Source: Anthostomella pinea
Lineage: Eukaryota > Ascomycota > Sordariomycetes > Xylariales > Xylariaceae
Direction of reading: 5' to 3'
Length of the DNA: 64,000 nucleotides
Assembly: GCA_963556695.1 (NCBI GenBank)
Contig: CAUWAG010000004.1
Coordinates: forward strand, 930,001-994,000
How positions within the stretch are numbered: position 1 is the stretch's first letter; the number at the start of each line of letters is the position of its first letter. Both the position numbers and the translations under genes were made by a program. The notes beneath the pieces were generated by a model. That model did not search any database. It was given only the letters and a program-made list of their open reading frames with translations, and was not told the origin of the DNA. Shown here piece after piece: positions 45,899 to 56,669 of the stretch.

Positions 45899-46676
45899 CT
45901 ACTCGTTCGTCGACCCCTGATGCGAGCGTGATCTCCCCACCCGCCCCCTATCTCTCCCCCTGAGCACATCCTTGAACCCCACAGCCTCCCCATCGCCATC
46001 CCCGTCCTCGCCCCCCAGTCCGCCCTCATCGTCCACCTCGACGCCCTCTGTGAAGACCAGATCGCCCCTCTTGCCCAGGACCTCGCGCCCGGCCTCCTCG
46101 AGCAGCACGCCCAGCGCCAGCAGCGCCGTCTCGTCCATGCTGCGCTCGTCGATGTTGCGGCCCCTGAACTTCTTGCCAGTACTGCCCGCGGCGAGCTCGC
46201 TGTAGAAGCGGCTCGCGTAGCTGTGGACTGCTTTCAGGATTTCGCTGTCGGGAAGGCTGGCGGAGGTCGAGGGGGGCAGCCGCTCGTGTGCGTGGTAGAT
46301 ATCCTTCTCGGCGAAGCGCATGGGGGCGCGGGCTTGCGCGAAGAGCACCTCCTCGGGCGCAAGGGTGGGGTCGCGGAGCGAGGACGGCGAGTGTCGCCTG
46401 TGGTGCGTCGGGGGCGGGTGGTCGGAGGGCGTGTTGTCGTCTATAGGCAGAGTTGTTGTGATTCGCCCTGTTCGTGTAGCTCCGGTTAGTCCGAAGATGA
46501 CGGCTGGTCATCAAAGAGGGTGGCCACGGACCTACGACGGCGTTGTAGACGTTGCCGTCTCTCCTCCTGCGCTTCCGGGGTCGATGGCGGGCGAGGTACT
46601 CGCCTTCGGTCTCGGTGATGTCGCTGGTGTCAGGATGGGGTATGAAGCGCCCGTCTTTGAAGTGCTGGGACTCCAT
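45899..46676 (-). CDS. Uncharacterised fungal protein, two exons
   Basis: Exons 46676-46532 and 46467-45899, joined over a 64-bp intron (GTCCGT...GAACAG), give 237 aa. The N-terminus is charged and basic (ARHRPRKRRRRDG), a likely nuclear localisation signal. A conserved-looking core (EEVLFAQARAPMRFAEKD, ILKAVHSYASRFYSEL, SMDETALLALGVLLEEAG) and an acidic Gly/Asp-rich tail follow. The core vaguely recalls small RNA polymerase I upstream-activating-factor subunits such as Rrn10, but I cannot confirm this. It is divergent from the CSA-like gene, with 424 bp between the start codons. Confidence 0.65.
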
Positions 46677-47100
46677 CGTCGCATGTGTGATATAATTTGT
46701 TCAACGGCCTTGCGCCTCACGTTCAACCACCAGATAGTATAGTATTGTCGGAATCGATCTTGCATATAACCGTAGCCTTCATGTGAAGCGTCAAGAATCA
46801 GATCTCGGAGCAGTTCCGTATGCGGTTGACAGGTTAGGTCGAATGTTGGAACTTCAGCTTTGAAGGGGAATTCAGGAACATGAAGTCTGGATGCACCCCA
46901 GATTCTGCAGCGCACTGCGGGGTAGTGGGCAGGCTTAGGTAAGGTTAGTGGGGTCTATTGACAGCGACACATCTTCGACGCACCTTGAGGTCTTCCACAC
47001 CTCGAACTTCCAAGCACACTCTTCGTTGAACGTTGACAGCACCCAACTCTATCCTGTCTCTATATAGGCCCCGTAGCCTAGGTATCAATTAGATGAATGA
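46677..47100. promoter_or_regulatory. Shared divergent promoter region
   Basis: The 424-bp gap between two divergent start codons must hold both promoters. No specific factor site was recognised. Confidence 0.4.
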
Positions 47101-48590
47101 ATGAATCAACTGCTCTTTGAACGGTCCACCGGCAACCTCGGGCCCAATGGCTTTGCCAGACTGCAGACAACTCAGCTCTTGAGGTCGTTCCGACCAGCGC
47201 CACAGTTCCGCTTCGACGGCGGCGAGAGAGGTACCGCTGTCCACGATGGCGAGGCCGGCCCACCAGGAGCTGCCTCCTCGATATGGGCCCACCAGTCTGG
47301 CGTGAATGCCCTGGCGCTCGAGCGCTTCGACGGAAGAATGTGAGCGACCATTGCCTGTTCCCAGCTCTTGCGCGGGGGCACACAACTCACCATCGCAGCC
47401 TCGTCTCAGGCGGATCCGATGCCTCGATAAAGCTTTGGGACCTCGAGCAATGCGGCAATCCATCAAAACCGCACAAGTTCGCCCCAATAGCCCATATCCG
47501 CCGCTCCGAGAAAGCCCATAGATTCGGTATCACGCACCTCTCCTTCTACCCCTTCGACTCGGCCGCCTTCCTCTCGACGTCCTACGATAAGACATTGAAG
47601 CTCTGGTCCACTGAAGGGACCCAGCTCTCGGCTTCGTTCACTCTGGGGACAAAGATTTACACGCATGCTATATCGCCCATAGCTTCCCATCTGCTGGTAG
47701 CCTGTGGGACGCAGCACCCTGCGGTTCGTCTCGTAGACCTGCGCTCTGGGTCGAATGTTCAGTCTCTCGCCGGTCATGCAGGGGCCGTCCTAGCCACGGC
47801 CTGGTCCCCTCGTCACGAGCATATCCTGGCCACGGGCAGTGTAGATGGAACGGTGAAAATCTGGGATATACGACGGGCAGGTGGCGTTATTGGGATGCTC
47901 GATCATGAGGACAGCCTGGGCCTGCATTATAACGGAATGCTTGGCCAGGACGGCAAAGTCAGGGTTCGTGCTTCAGCAAAAGCTCACACAGCCCCTGTCA
48001 ACGGTCTCACATGGACGGACGACGGTGGTTACATCATCTCGGCTGGACACGACAGGCGCATCCGTGTGTGGGATGCCGCCAACGGGAAAAATACGCTCGC
48101 GAGCTTTGGGCCCAGTATCAATAACAGCCAGCTCACCAGCGTATCCATGTTCACCTCTCCAGTGGGACTAACGCATCCTGGGAAGGAGCTCTTGTTCTGG
48201 CCAAATGAAACGGAGATACTGGTCCTGGACCTACACGATGGGCATATTATCACCAAGTTGCGAGGCACGGGTCCGGCAATTGCCGGCGTGCGATCCGGCA
48301 CCGGTGCTGAGCGGTCGGTGAAGAACCGTATCACTAGCATCGTATGGAGAGGGGCCGGCGGCGGCGGAGGCTCCAGTGGCGTGGCCATGGGTGGGAGCAA
48401 CATGTCTGGGGCTATCTATAGCGCACACCTCGACGGTCAGATCCGAACTTGGGCACCCCAGCTGGAAGATGAGGACAACGAAGACGAGGATGATGGTCTG
48501 GACGAGGTTGGCGAGGAGAAGGCCAAGAAGCGCAAGGCGCTGGATGACGTGTTCAAGAGCTTGATGGGCAAGAAGATCACCTTCTCTTAG
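47101..48590 (+). CDS. CSA/ERCC8-like WD40 protein
   Basis: Exons 47101-47339 and 47399-48590, joined over a 59-bp intron, give 476 aa. WD40 repeats are clear: LVSGGSDASIKLWDLE, FLSTSYDKTLKLWS, ILATGSVDGTVKIWDIRRA and YIISAGHDRRIRVWDAANG. The N-terminal ERSTGNLGPNGFAR and the DHEDSL-type segment fit the Cockayne syndrome A group (human ERCC8, yeast Rad28, fission yeast Ckn1). That group forms the substrate receptor of a CUL4-DDB1 ubiquitin ligase in transcription-coupled repair. A Gly-rich insert (about residues 405-420) and an acidic-basic C-terminus are fungal additions. No lesion is seen. I leave the symbol blank because naming differs between fungi. Confidence 0.85.
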
Positions 48591-51120
48591 GCTCAGGGTA
48601 ATGACTGCAAAAGGGGGGCGCGATCTGGAATTACAGTGTTCGAACCCTGCTGCGTTACACGGCTCATTATATGTTCCGTCAATACTTAGTAACACCGGCT
48701 TGCTACAACGCTATGCCGGTGCAGGATCTCACGGTCATCCCTATTATATAATTCCCATAACACGACCTAGTCCTAGAAGGGGTTCCTCGCGTCAAGGTGC
48801 ATCATCTATCCTGAGGCCACCGTAGAGCGTCGTAGCGCGAACCAGACCTAGCGAGGAGAGGAACGCCTTCGTCTCTCGCGTCTCGCTTTCTACCCCAAGA
48901 CGCGAAATAGCCCTGACGAAGTCGTGCTGATACTGCCCCTGTCAACCGCCACGGGTACCCCAGAAAAGGCGGTACTAGTACGAACCGCGTCATCTTTCTC
49001 GCTGACCGGGCGGACTCTCGGCTACATATTCCAGCCCTGGCTTGGCGAACAAGGCTTCGCTCGCAGGTTCGCTTATTAGACCGAGGAGTTCGGACGCGAC
49101 GTCGGGCCCCGACTGCATGGGACGTGCGAGACAAGTTGACAACCCCTGAAGAAACCGTTGCGGAGCCAAGCTGCGCAGGCTGCAGTAGCGCCTCCCAGGG
49201 CCATGGTAAGGGAACCCGTTCTAGGAAACTCTTCTTCAGCGGGGCCGGGGCGCAGTAAGTACAGGCAATCATCACAGCATGAAATATTCCTATCTATCCG
49301 TGTCACGGCCGGAGCTGACAAACAGGTGACAGGGGGGGAGGGAGGCTTGAGACGCATGACCCCGGGCGGACTGGTCTCGACGTATCAGACCCGGGCGTGT
49401 GCGCATCCTGCCTTGTTAGTAAGGCAGCGGGAGTTACTACCATCACCATCAGCGCTGCGAACCGACGCAAGCCATCACCAACAAACCCAACCCCGATCCG
49501 GCGCCCGAAACCAACTGGTTGCCCTTTTGGGTTCCCTTTGGCCAGACCGGTTTCCGGGGTAGCCTGGCCTGACCTCTGCTGACATGCTTGCTGCCAGGCT
49601 CCCAAGCAAGCCCAGTCGGGTCAGCAACTCTCTGGCAGCGAGCGGCAAGGTCCTTTTCCCGAATCCCAAAGCGTGACGGTGGCGGTGCGGAGGAGGCGAT
49701 TCCCTCTCCCCGCCCAGAGTCGGCAGTTGGTATCGGATCGGATGGGAACTCCAATCCCATGGCTTTCACTCGGTATCCGTACCTACCTACTTCAAGGCAC
49801 ATGTATGCTATGTGGCTGGCGGGATCGTGCGGAGAAATGCTCGTAGGTAGGTATTTAGGTATGTCGGGTAGGTAGGTAGCCGGCCAGTCAGCTGACCGAG
49901 GGGCAGGATATTGCGATCAGGGCTGTCACACTGCGCGGCATCTTTTGGCGGTCACACGCCCACGTTTTGCTGTCGCAGCGGCCCATCTGCGCCTGTGCTG
50001 CCTAACCTAGTGCCCTCTTGAATGTCATGGTGGTGAGACGGTCCGGAGAGCGAAGGGTGTTGGTTCGTGCTACATTCATGTACGTCCTCGTGAGGCTGTT
50101 TCCCGGTCAGGTGGTTTGGTATGTTGGGCGTAGCCTTGCTTCGTCACGGTACCTAGGTACGCGCTCTTCCACAATTCTGGATACGAGAGCGACGCTGGCC
50201 GGTGCTCTGGCATACGTTGAGTTGTAGATAACTGTCAGGGGTTCTTGTGCGTACTCGTGTGATCATACTAAGTGCTCTGTATCCATACCTACCTACCTAC
50301 TCGCGTGACCAGGAGAATTGTCGCACCAGACGCCGGCCCACGTCGTACAAGGCACCCACATGAGACCGCTGAACCGTTGTTGGTGGTACTGCCGCCTAGG
50401 TAGTACAGCTGAGTCCCATTGGCCAGCGGCAATGTGTTGGCTGCAGAGGTCCTAGCAACATGGCCATCGTGGCAGATATTTCAGTTTGTCCATGCCACTG
50501 GTGCACGATTAGATCACGTTGCGATGGGGCCGAAAACTACCAACAGGTTTCGCCTACAACATGTATGTAGGGTCGATACTTTAAGAAGGAACACTCCACT
50601 CCCCCAGGGCGGTGGTATTTATGGCAATGTCTTACGATCTCGTTACTCCAGACTCGCTCATTGGGTTCATTGACACCCGATGTGGTCCGTGGGAAAGGAC
50701 CATACGTTGGTTCAACAAGGTATGTGTCGGCGAAGAGTAACTTATACTATGTTCTAGCGACAGGAGCAACGGGGCAGCATGCAATACTGCCGTATTAAAA
50801 TCATGATTGCTTATTGGCAATTTCAATGTGACTCGGGGACGAGAGTGAATGGGCTATAGGGGCTCCTGATTCTGAACTTCTTATTGACAATATCATTTCT
50901 AGCCCACACCAACGATGAGTTTGCTTTTGTACCGTTCATGGGGAGACTTGTTAGCTAAACCTCACTCTACCGCCCCGTTCAAAAGGCTCAAGTTCTATCA
51001 AATTCCTACTCATGTTCATAACTCCACAATGCCTTTCCTAGGAAAGCCCTGCCTCCCATATCGAAGCGAAATAAACTTCGCGAGAACAAGCGTTCATCAC
51101 CTCCGACAATACAAGTAGTA
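48591..51120. other. Intergenic region, no gene recognised
   Basis: 2.5 kb carry repeated TAGGTAGGTA/CCTACCTA tracts (about 49780-49880 and 50285-50300) but no recognisable coding sequence on either strand. Confidence 0.5.
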
Positions 51121-51315
51121 ATGGCCTCATTTGCCGATATCCCTGAGAATATCCTCGACGCCTGCAAACGAGAACTCGGCGAGCGTCTCCTTCCACAGGA
51201 GTTCCCCGACGCGCCGACCCTCGGCTGTGTAGACGAACGGTGCCATACTAACGCGACTATCAGTTGGCCGAGTAAAAGTGCAGGTAAAGGATACGATATA
51301 GTTGTATCTTCGTGA
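51121..51315 (+). CDS. Small open frame of unknown status
   Basis: A 64-codon frame starts MASFADIPENILDACKRELG, with LLPQEFPDAPTLGCVDERC following. It looks more protein-like than its neighbours and ends three bases from the stop of the convergent dehydrogenase. Near its end is a GTAAAG that could be a splice donor, so it might be an exon of a broken gene. There is no family match. Confidence 0.25.
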   Translation: MASFADIPENILDACKRELGERLLPQEFPDAPTLGCVDERCHTNATISWPSKSAGKGYDIVVSS

Positions 51316-51317
51316 AC

Positions 51318-52491
51318 TTACGGCTTCAGCTTCTGGAGTCCCAGGTATTGTCCATGCGTTTCCTCCCCGTGGTTCACAGCGGCATCCGTGATCATGCGGG
51401 AGCCGACCCCAGCCGTATAGCCCACCCGCCGCCTGAACACTTCTTTTGCCTTGCCCAAGAGTGACTGGGCAGTCTCACGGCTGATTTGAGAGTCGTGGAC
51501 CATCATTGGTGTAGCCGCACTTCGTACCTACGGGTCAGCAGAGTGCCGCCATCAACAAAACGAGTTGTTTCCGATGTATCTCTAGCAATGTGACACATGG
51601 AAGGACTTCCGCCGGCAGGAGACAAGGCCGCTGGGACATCGAAAACGGAAAACGGAAAACGGAAACTTCATTACATGACTACTTACTTGATTACAGCAAC
51701 AGACGCAGGTACACGTTTCGCCAATTCAACCAGGGAAAGCTGAACCAAAAGCTTTGTAACGCAGTTGCGCTCAAATAGATCCGTCGTGCCTGTTCTGGCA
51801 AAAGAAGGTAACAGCGGGTTCTCGTCTCTCTCGTTGAACGCAGCCCAGGCACCTACGTCCGAAGACGTAATAGTGATACGGCCTGCCTTCTGCTGGATAG
51901 ACCTCTTTGCTTTCATGACGGGGGGTAACAGGATCGCTAGCAGGGCGGTGGACAGGTAGTTCACCTGTACGGTCTCTTCGTGGCCTGTGTCTGGGTTGAA
52001 ATCCATCTTGCCCTTCAAGATACCGGCGTTGAGAATGGCGATGTCGAGGCGATTGAGAGTCCTCGCGCGTTCCACAAAGGAGCGGATGGAGTCGTATGAG
52101 GAGTAGTCCAGTTTCCATACCTCAATCGTGTCTTCTGGCGTGTCTCTGCCTGTGGATAGCTCGACGGCTGCAGCCTGTCTCACACGTCTGGGTCAGTGTT
52201 TCTCTTCTCCGGGCAAGTCTCCCGAGATAACGTGATGTGGCAAGCCTGAGATGGGTCACCGACCTTGCCTTTGTTCTCTTTGCGGACAGCGAGGATGAGC
52301 TTGCTGAGACCGAGGTCAAGAAGCTGGCGGCTGCACTCTAGGCCGATGCCAACGTTGTATCCTGTCACGATGGCTGTTTGGCCCTCGAGGTCGACTCCTT
52401 TGACTTCAGCTGGAGTTTGCGTAAGCTGGCCATAGAAGTAGTTTACTATGCTTCCCTCCTTTTCCGGAGACACGTCGAAAGTGGCGGGCAT
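51318..52491 (-). CDS. Short-chain dehydrogenase/reductase with altered active site
   Basis: Exons 52491-52264, 52174-51687 and 51519-51318 give 305 aa, with introns of 89 and 167 bp. The Rossmann motif TGYNVGIG, the LNAGI strand, and the catalytic Ser region [11 protein letters not shown] are present. The usual Y-x-x-x-K reads N-C-V-T-K in [11 protein letters not shown], so the catalytic Tyr is replaced by Asn. The C-terminal exon ([20 protein letters not shown]) fits the fungal retinol-dehydrogenase-like SDR group. The last acceptor (GAAG) was chosen because it alone keeps the family frame. An alternative start lies nine codons upstream, at 52518. The fold is probably intact, but normal oxidoreductase activity is doubtful. 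Confidence 0.8.
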
Positions 52492-53215
52492 AGTGCGTGC
52501 GTACCGGGCCGGAAGCACAATGTTGGAAGGGAGAAGATGAAGGATGCGTCGAGACAGGATGGGATGGTAGGATGGAAATAGAGGATTGTGAGGATGCAGC
52601 TGGCAAGTAAGGGGCGTACATATCCTGCCAAGAACAATATATGTTCCCTGCGCGGGCTATGTGCCAACTGCATAAGCAGTGCGGCTTTGATTGGTGCATC
52701 TAGAAAGGAGGTCGGAGAGACACTGTTACAGTTCAACTGCTAATGACTCCAGAATGTCTTTTTTTGTTGTACATGAAGAAGAGAAACTGTAAAGCTGGCT
52801 AGAAGATATGGTCAGGTATACAAAGGAGTCTGCCCTGCGGGGCTACCTAGTGCCATGACATGGTGAGATTCGCATATTGATCGACGCGCATCTCAGAAAC
52901 GTGGAAACGATGGTATACCGCAGCTCAGGCTGTGCCAATGCCTGTCCAATACTGGAAGGCTACTTGTGTGCTCTCTAGTAAAACCTAAAGTGAGAAGTAC
53001 CCAGTTTCGGGAACAATGATACAACGAAAAAACACCCGATCTATTTTGTTATTAAGCTCCTCGACCGCAAGGGGAGAGCCAAACCCAAATACCCTAAAAT
53101 ACAACAAAAAGCAGAGCCCCCGTGCTGTACGCCAAGTCTAACAGAATAGAACGCCGCAAATCATCTCAATCTCCTGAAACCTTAACCCTTCCACAATCCC
53201 ATCACGCAGGGGAAC
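52492..53215. other. Intergenic region, no gene recognised
   Basis: Promoter of the dehydrogenase and 3' flank of the secreted-protein gene. Nothing else is recognised. Confidence 0.5.
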
Positions 53216-53756
53216 CTACTCGTTTACCGAGTCGGCGTTGTACTGCGACGTGCAGAAGATCAGGGACGAGCCGAAATAATCCAGAGTTGCTCCATTGGTG
53301 CCTGGAGATGTGCATGTGTATCCTTTGGAAGTGTCTTTACCACATCTCCCTTCGACATTGTCGTGTAGATCGACCATAGCCCAATCTCGGTTGGCATACG
53401 CGGCTAGAAAAAGGAAAGTCAGGTCACTGACACGACTTTGAGGGTTGAAGGGCAGCAGATAGATGCCCTCTGGTAACTTACTGAAATGCCCCATGTCGTT
53501 GTTCCACTCGATAAGGGTAGGGTCGGACCCCGTGCTTGTTTCCGCTAACGTCGCTCTTTTGCGCTTGCACTTCCGTGATGCCGTTGACGATGCGATCACA
53601 ATCGGGGGGTGCATCGAAGAAGCCAAAGCCCCACTCGGTCGAGCTTAACCCTCCAGCGTTCGTTATTTTGCTCACTTCGTAGATCCAGAAGTCTGCTGCT
53701 ATGTGCGTAGCGGCCACGGCTAGCAAGATGGTAGTAATGACCGATACGGGATACAT
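53216..53756 (-). pseudogene. Small secreted Cys-containing protein, probable frameshift
   Basis: The start at 53756 gives MYPVSVITTILLAVAATHIA, a clear signal peptide, followed by DFWIYEVSK and WGFGFFDAPPDCD. After DVSGNKHG the frame must shift at a GGGG run (53528-53531) to continue as SDPTLIEWNNDMGHF. That frame then splices in phase over a 78-bp intron (53481-53404, GTAAGT...TTCTAG) into YANRDWAMVDLHDNVEGRC and a Cys-rich end finishing at 53216. Without the shift the frame stops at 53478. Expected length is about 150 aa with few cysteines, the profile of a fungal secreted protein or effector candidate. Either the gene is broken by one base or the G run is mis-assembled. Confidence 0.65.
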
Positions 53757-53811
53757 CTTGCGCGTTAATTGTTGCAGGTGTAATGGGTAGGCGGGCTAGG
53801 ATCGTCGCTAG

Positions 53812-53927
53812 TAGGAAGTGGGTGTTCAGAGGCAGGCTGGTAGGAAGTTGGTGTTCAAAGGCTGGCTGGTAGAAAGTGGGTGTTCAGAGGCTGGTTGGTA
53901 GGAAGTGGGTGCTCAGAAGCTGGGAGG
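53812..53927. repeat. 4 x 29-bp tandem repeat upstream of the secreted-protein gene
   Basis: Four consecutive 29-bp units start at 53812, 53841, 53870 and 53899. Each begins TAGGAAGTGGGTG or a one- or two-base variant. The block lies 56 bp upstream of the start codon at 53756, so it is in the promoter or 5' UTR. Confidence 0.92.
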
Positions 53928-54688
53928 TCAAAAGACTCGCAGTTGCTCCTATTTATATTGATGCTGTCGAGCTTAGAAATATTCACCGCTCTAGCTGTTT
54001 CCCTACGAAGTGCACTTGTGAATCACTGGCCATGTTTCTCCTGACTCTCATCAACTGTAATCATCAACTATAATTTACCACTGAATCATCTAGTGAATGA
54101 TATCTACGTCTATGATCGTTACTCACCGTTCCTTACTCTGGGCTTCACCATGGCGATTACTGTCCTTAGACTAACAAGAAGTACCCTTGCCTTAGCTAAG
54201 TGGCCAGGGCACCCAAGACAACCAAGCGCTATCACTTGGACACCTGAAGAGGTTCTTGAGACTATGGCTATCGCCGATCGTCATGGTCATGAAAGGGCTC
54301 CCAATCACTGGATATGAACTGGGCTTCTGGCGCGCGTTCTCCGTCGCGAATTCCTATTGCGATGGCCAGGCACCATGTAAGAAAAAACATGTGAATCAAC
54401 CGAGCTGTCGGATGGTCGCTGAGCGGACAAACAGCTGAGCGACTCCACTTTTACCGGCAATCTCCGATTCCGGCCCGGACCGGCTCGGCACTGCTTGCGT
54501 CATGTTGCAGGTGCTGTTGGCAGGCGCTGTTGGCAGGGGTGGAGATTCCTATCTTCAGCCTCCTTCCCACACCCAACCAATTCAACACGTTTACTGGGCT
54601 TGCACGGAGGTTACCACCTCAACCTCGCCGAAGTTGACAGCCTGTGCAAGAGAACTTACCCTCATCACCTGATACACAACAATCAGTC
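53928..54688. other. Intergenic region, no gene recognised
   Basis: Flanked by the promoters of the secreted-protein gene (minus) and the kinase-like gene (plus). A CTGTTGGCAG-type duplication lies near 54513-54537. No coding sequence is recognised. Confidence 0.45.
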
Positions 54689-55585
54689 ATGGCTCTGTCA
54701 GCCGGTCCCACCAGACTTCCATACTTTTGCAGTCCCGAGGAGTTGCCAGCTCCCATTCCAACGACGGCGGCGATTGCAGCTGCGACCGAGAGCCTGCCCT
54801 CAATTCATGAACCTCAATACCGACGCACTGTCATTGTCAACGACTGCTTTGTCGTCAAGTATGGCACTTATGTGGCGGAAAATGAGGGACACGCGCTACT
54901 CGCCCTCGAGAAACACTAGTCCATCCCCGCGCCACGACTCTACGCCATGTACCGAGAGGACGACAAGCTCTACCTCATCATGGAGCGCAAGCCAGGAACA
55001 CAGCTCAGTGAGCTGTGGCCTGCTATGACAAAGGACGAGATGCGAGACGTATCTGCGCAGCTCCGGAAGATATGGGACCACCTACGGTCTATCCCCTCGC
55101 CCGGTATATACAGCGGCATCACAGGTGGTCCATTGCAACATCGCTGGTTTCGGTGGTTGGAGCCTGATCCGAGAATCAACGGACCATTCAACACAGAAGA
55201 AGACCTCAACAAAGCCCTCATGCTGAGGTCAGAGAAGAATTGGGAAAGTACCGGCACCTGGGGATGGATGGCCGAATTTTTCGCGCGGAACTTACCAGGG
55301 GCGCTCACAGGCCACCATAGCGTGCTCACGCATGGAGACCTGCAGCGCAAGGACATAGTGGTTGTTGTGGTCCCGGCAAACAATCTAGATAAGAGACGAG
55401 TGGAGGTTTCTGCTGTGGTGGATTGGGAGAATGCGGGATGGTACCCAAACTACTGGGAGTACGCCTCGTGCTTTGTCGACTTGGAGTGGAGGGATACGTG
55501 GCCCGAGCATGTCGAGCATATCGTTGATCCTCACATTCCAGAAGCTGCAGTGCTCCGAATGATCCGACAAGATTTGGATTTCTAG
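54689..55585 (+). pseudogene. APH/choline-kinase-like phosphotransferase with one amber stop
   Basis: The frame from ATG 54689 reads MALSAGPTRLPYF, later RTVIVNDCFVVKYGTYV and NEGHALLALEKH, then TAG at 54917-54919. The same frame then resumes SIPAPRLYAMYREDDKLYLI and is open to 55585. The downstream part has the catalytic loop THGDLQRKDIV and VVDWENAGWYPNYWEYA, the hallmarks of fungal aminoglycoside-phosphotransferase-like kinases. The loop Asn (usually DLQRKNI) is Asp. Total is 298 codons, normal for the family. Leu (TTG) is expected at the stop, so one T-to-A change broke it. No other lesion is visible, so the break is recent, or UAG is read through, or the base is an error. Confidence 0.8.
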
Positions 55586-56669
55586 ACGGTACAAATGTGC
55601 TGGCTAGCCATCGTTCGGACTGGTAAGTGAATGGTAAACCCCTGTTGAGTGTTCGTCGGTCTCTGAAGTCTCGAAGACCTGTCTGCCAACTGTGCCGTTT
55701 ACTGGTTTGGCTTGAGGGAGCATTGCTTGCAGATGATAGGGAAGTGTCCATCCTCTCATCTGCTCCCTTGGAGCTTGAGTACGTGCTCCAAGCAGCCCTG
55801 CCACATGCTGCGTCTTTGGCGTAGTATTCCACCGGCCCGGGGGGGGTAATAAGCTTCTTCAGGTGTCCATCCCCACTTTGTACATCAGGACCAACAATCA
55901 TGCGAATTTCTCATTTTCTTATCTCTTCTCATGATTCCAGTGTTGGGTGCCTCGCAACTTGAGCTACAGAACCATCTGGCCGCGTGGCACCTCGGTTTTG
56001 AGTAAGTCTATCTAGGGGTTGTGCCCGCTGACTCTCGAGCTGGTTCTCTGAGTCAAAGTATTCAAGTACCTATAGCGCAGCTTATACCTTCACCCGATAC
56101 AGTCCTATTCCCTTTGTTCTATCCGTTGCGCTTTGTTTGACATGCATGTTTTGAAGTAGTTGAAATGCCATGCAGTCACGACGCACGAAATCACTGGAAA
56201 GAACTGTGGCGAGGCAATCAATCATAAGAGTCCTGTTGTGTTTAGAGACACACAAGAATGCACGTCGCGCTCACCCAATGACGAGAGAAAGAAAAACCAG
56301 GGCGAAGTTATCAATTGACTAGATCGTGTAAAGCAGGCTTTGAAGATTGGTTAAACCCAAAGCTCAACATTGAAGAAAGATGGCCGTTAAAGTGGCTTAC
56401 TGGATGAGATGAAGATGAACCTTATCGGTTAACTACAAGTTTTAGACTTTAAGGCGAGACACCCGTTAGCTGCATATGCGCTTGCTCAGCTATCGTGGGG
56501 CCGAAAAGCACCTTGAGGTCTCCATCTCCATCTCCGTATCCCACCTCCATCTATGGAATCACGATACTGCTACTAACCATCCAAACACGCAACGCCCGCT
56601 CTGGGCTTGGATCACATATTGTAGTACGGCAATTGGTTACCATTGGAAATTGCTTATGAAGCCATCATC
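55586..56669. other. Intergenic region, no gene recognised
   Basis: 1.1 kb lie upstream of LST8. No domain-bearing frame is seen on either strand. Confidence 0.5.

Noticed and set aside
48640..48665. GTTCGAACCC-like B-box suggesting a tRNA
   Set aside because: No matching A-box or acceptor-stem pairing at the right distance on either strand.
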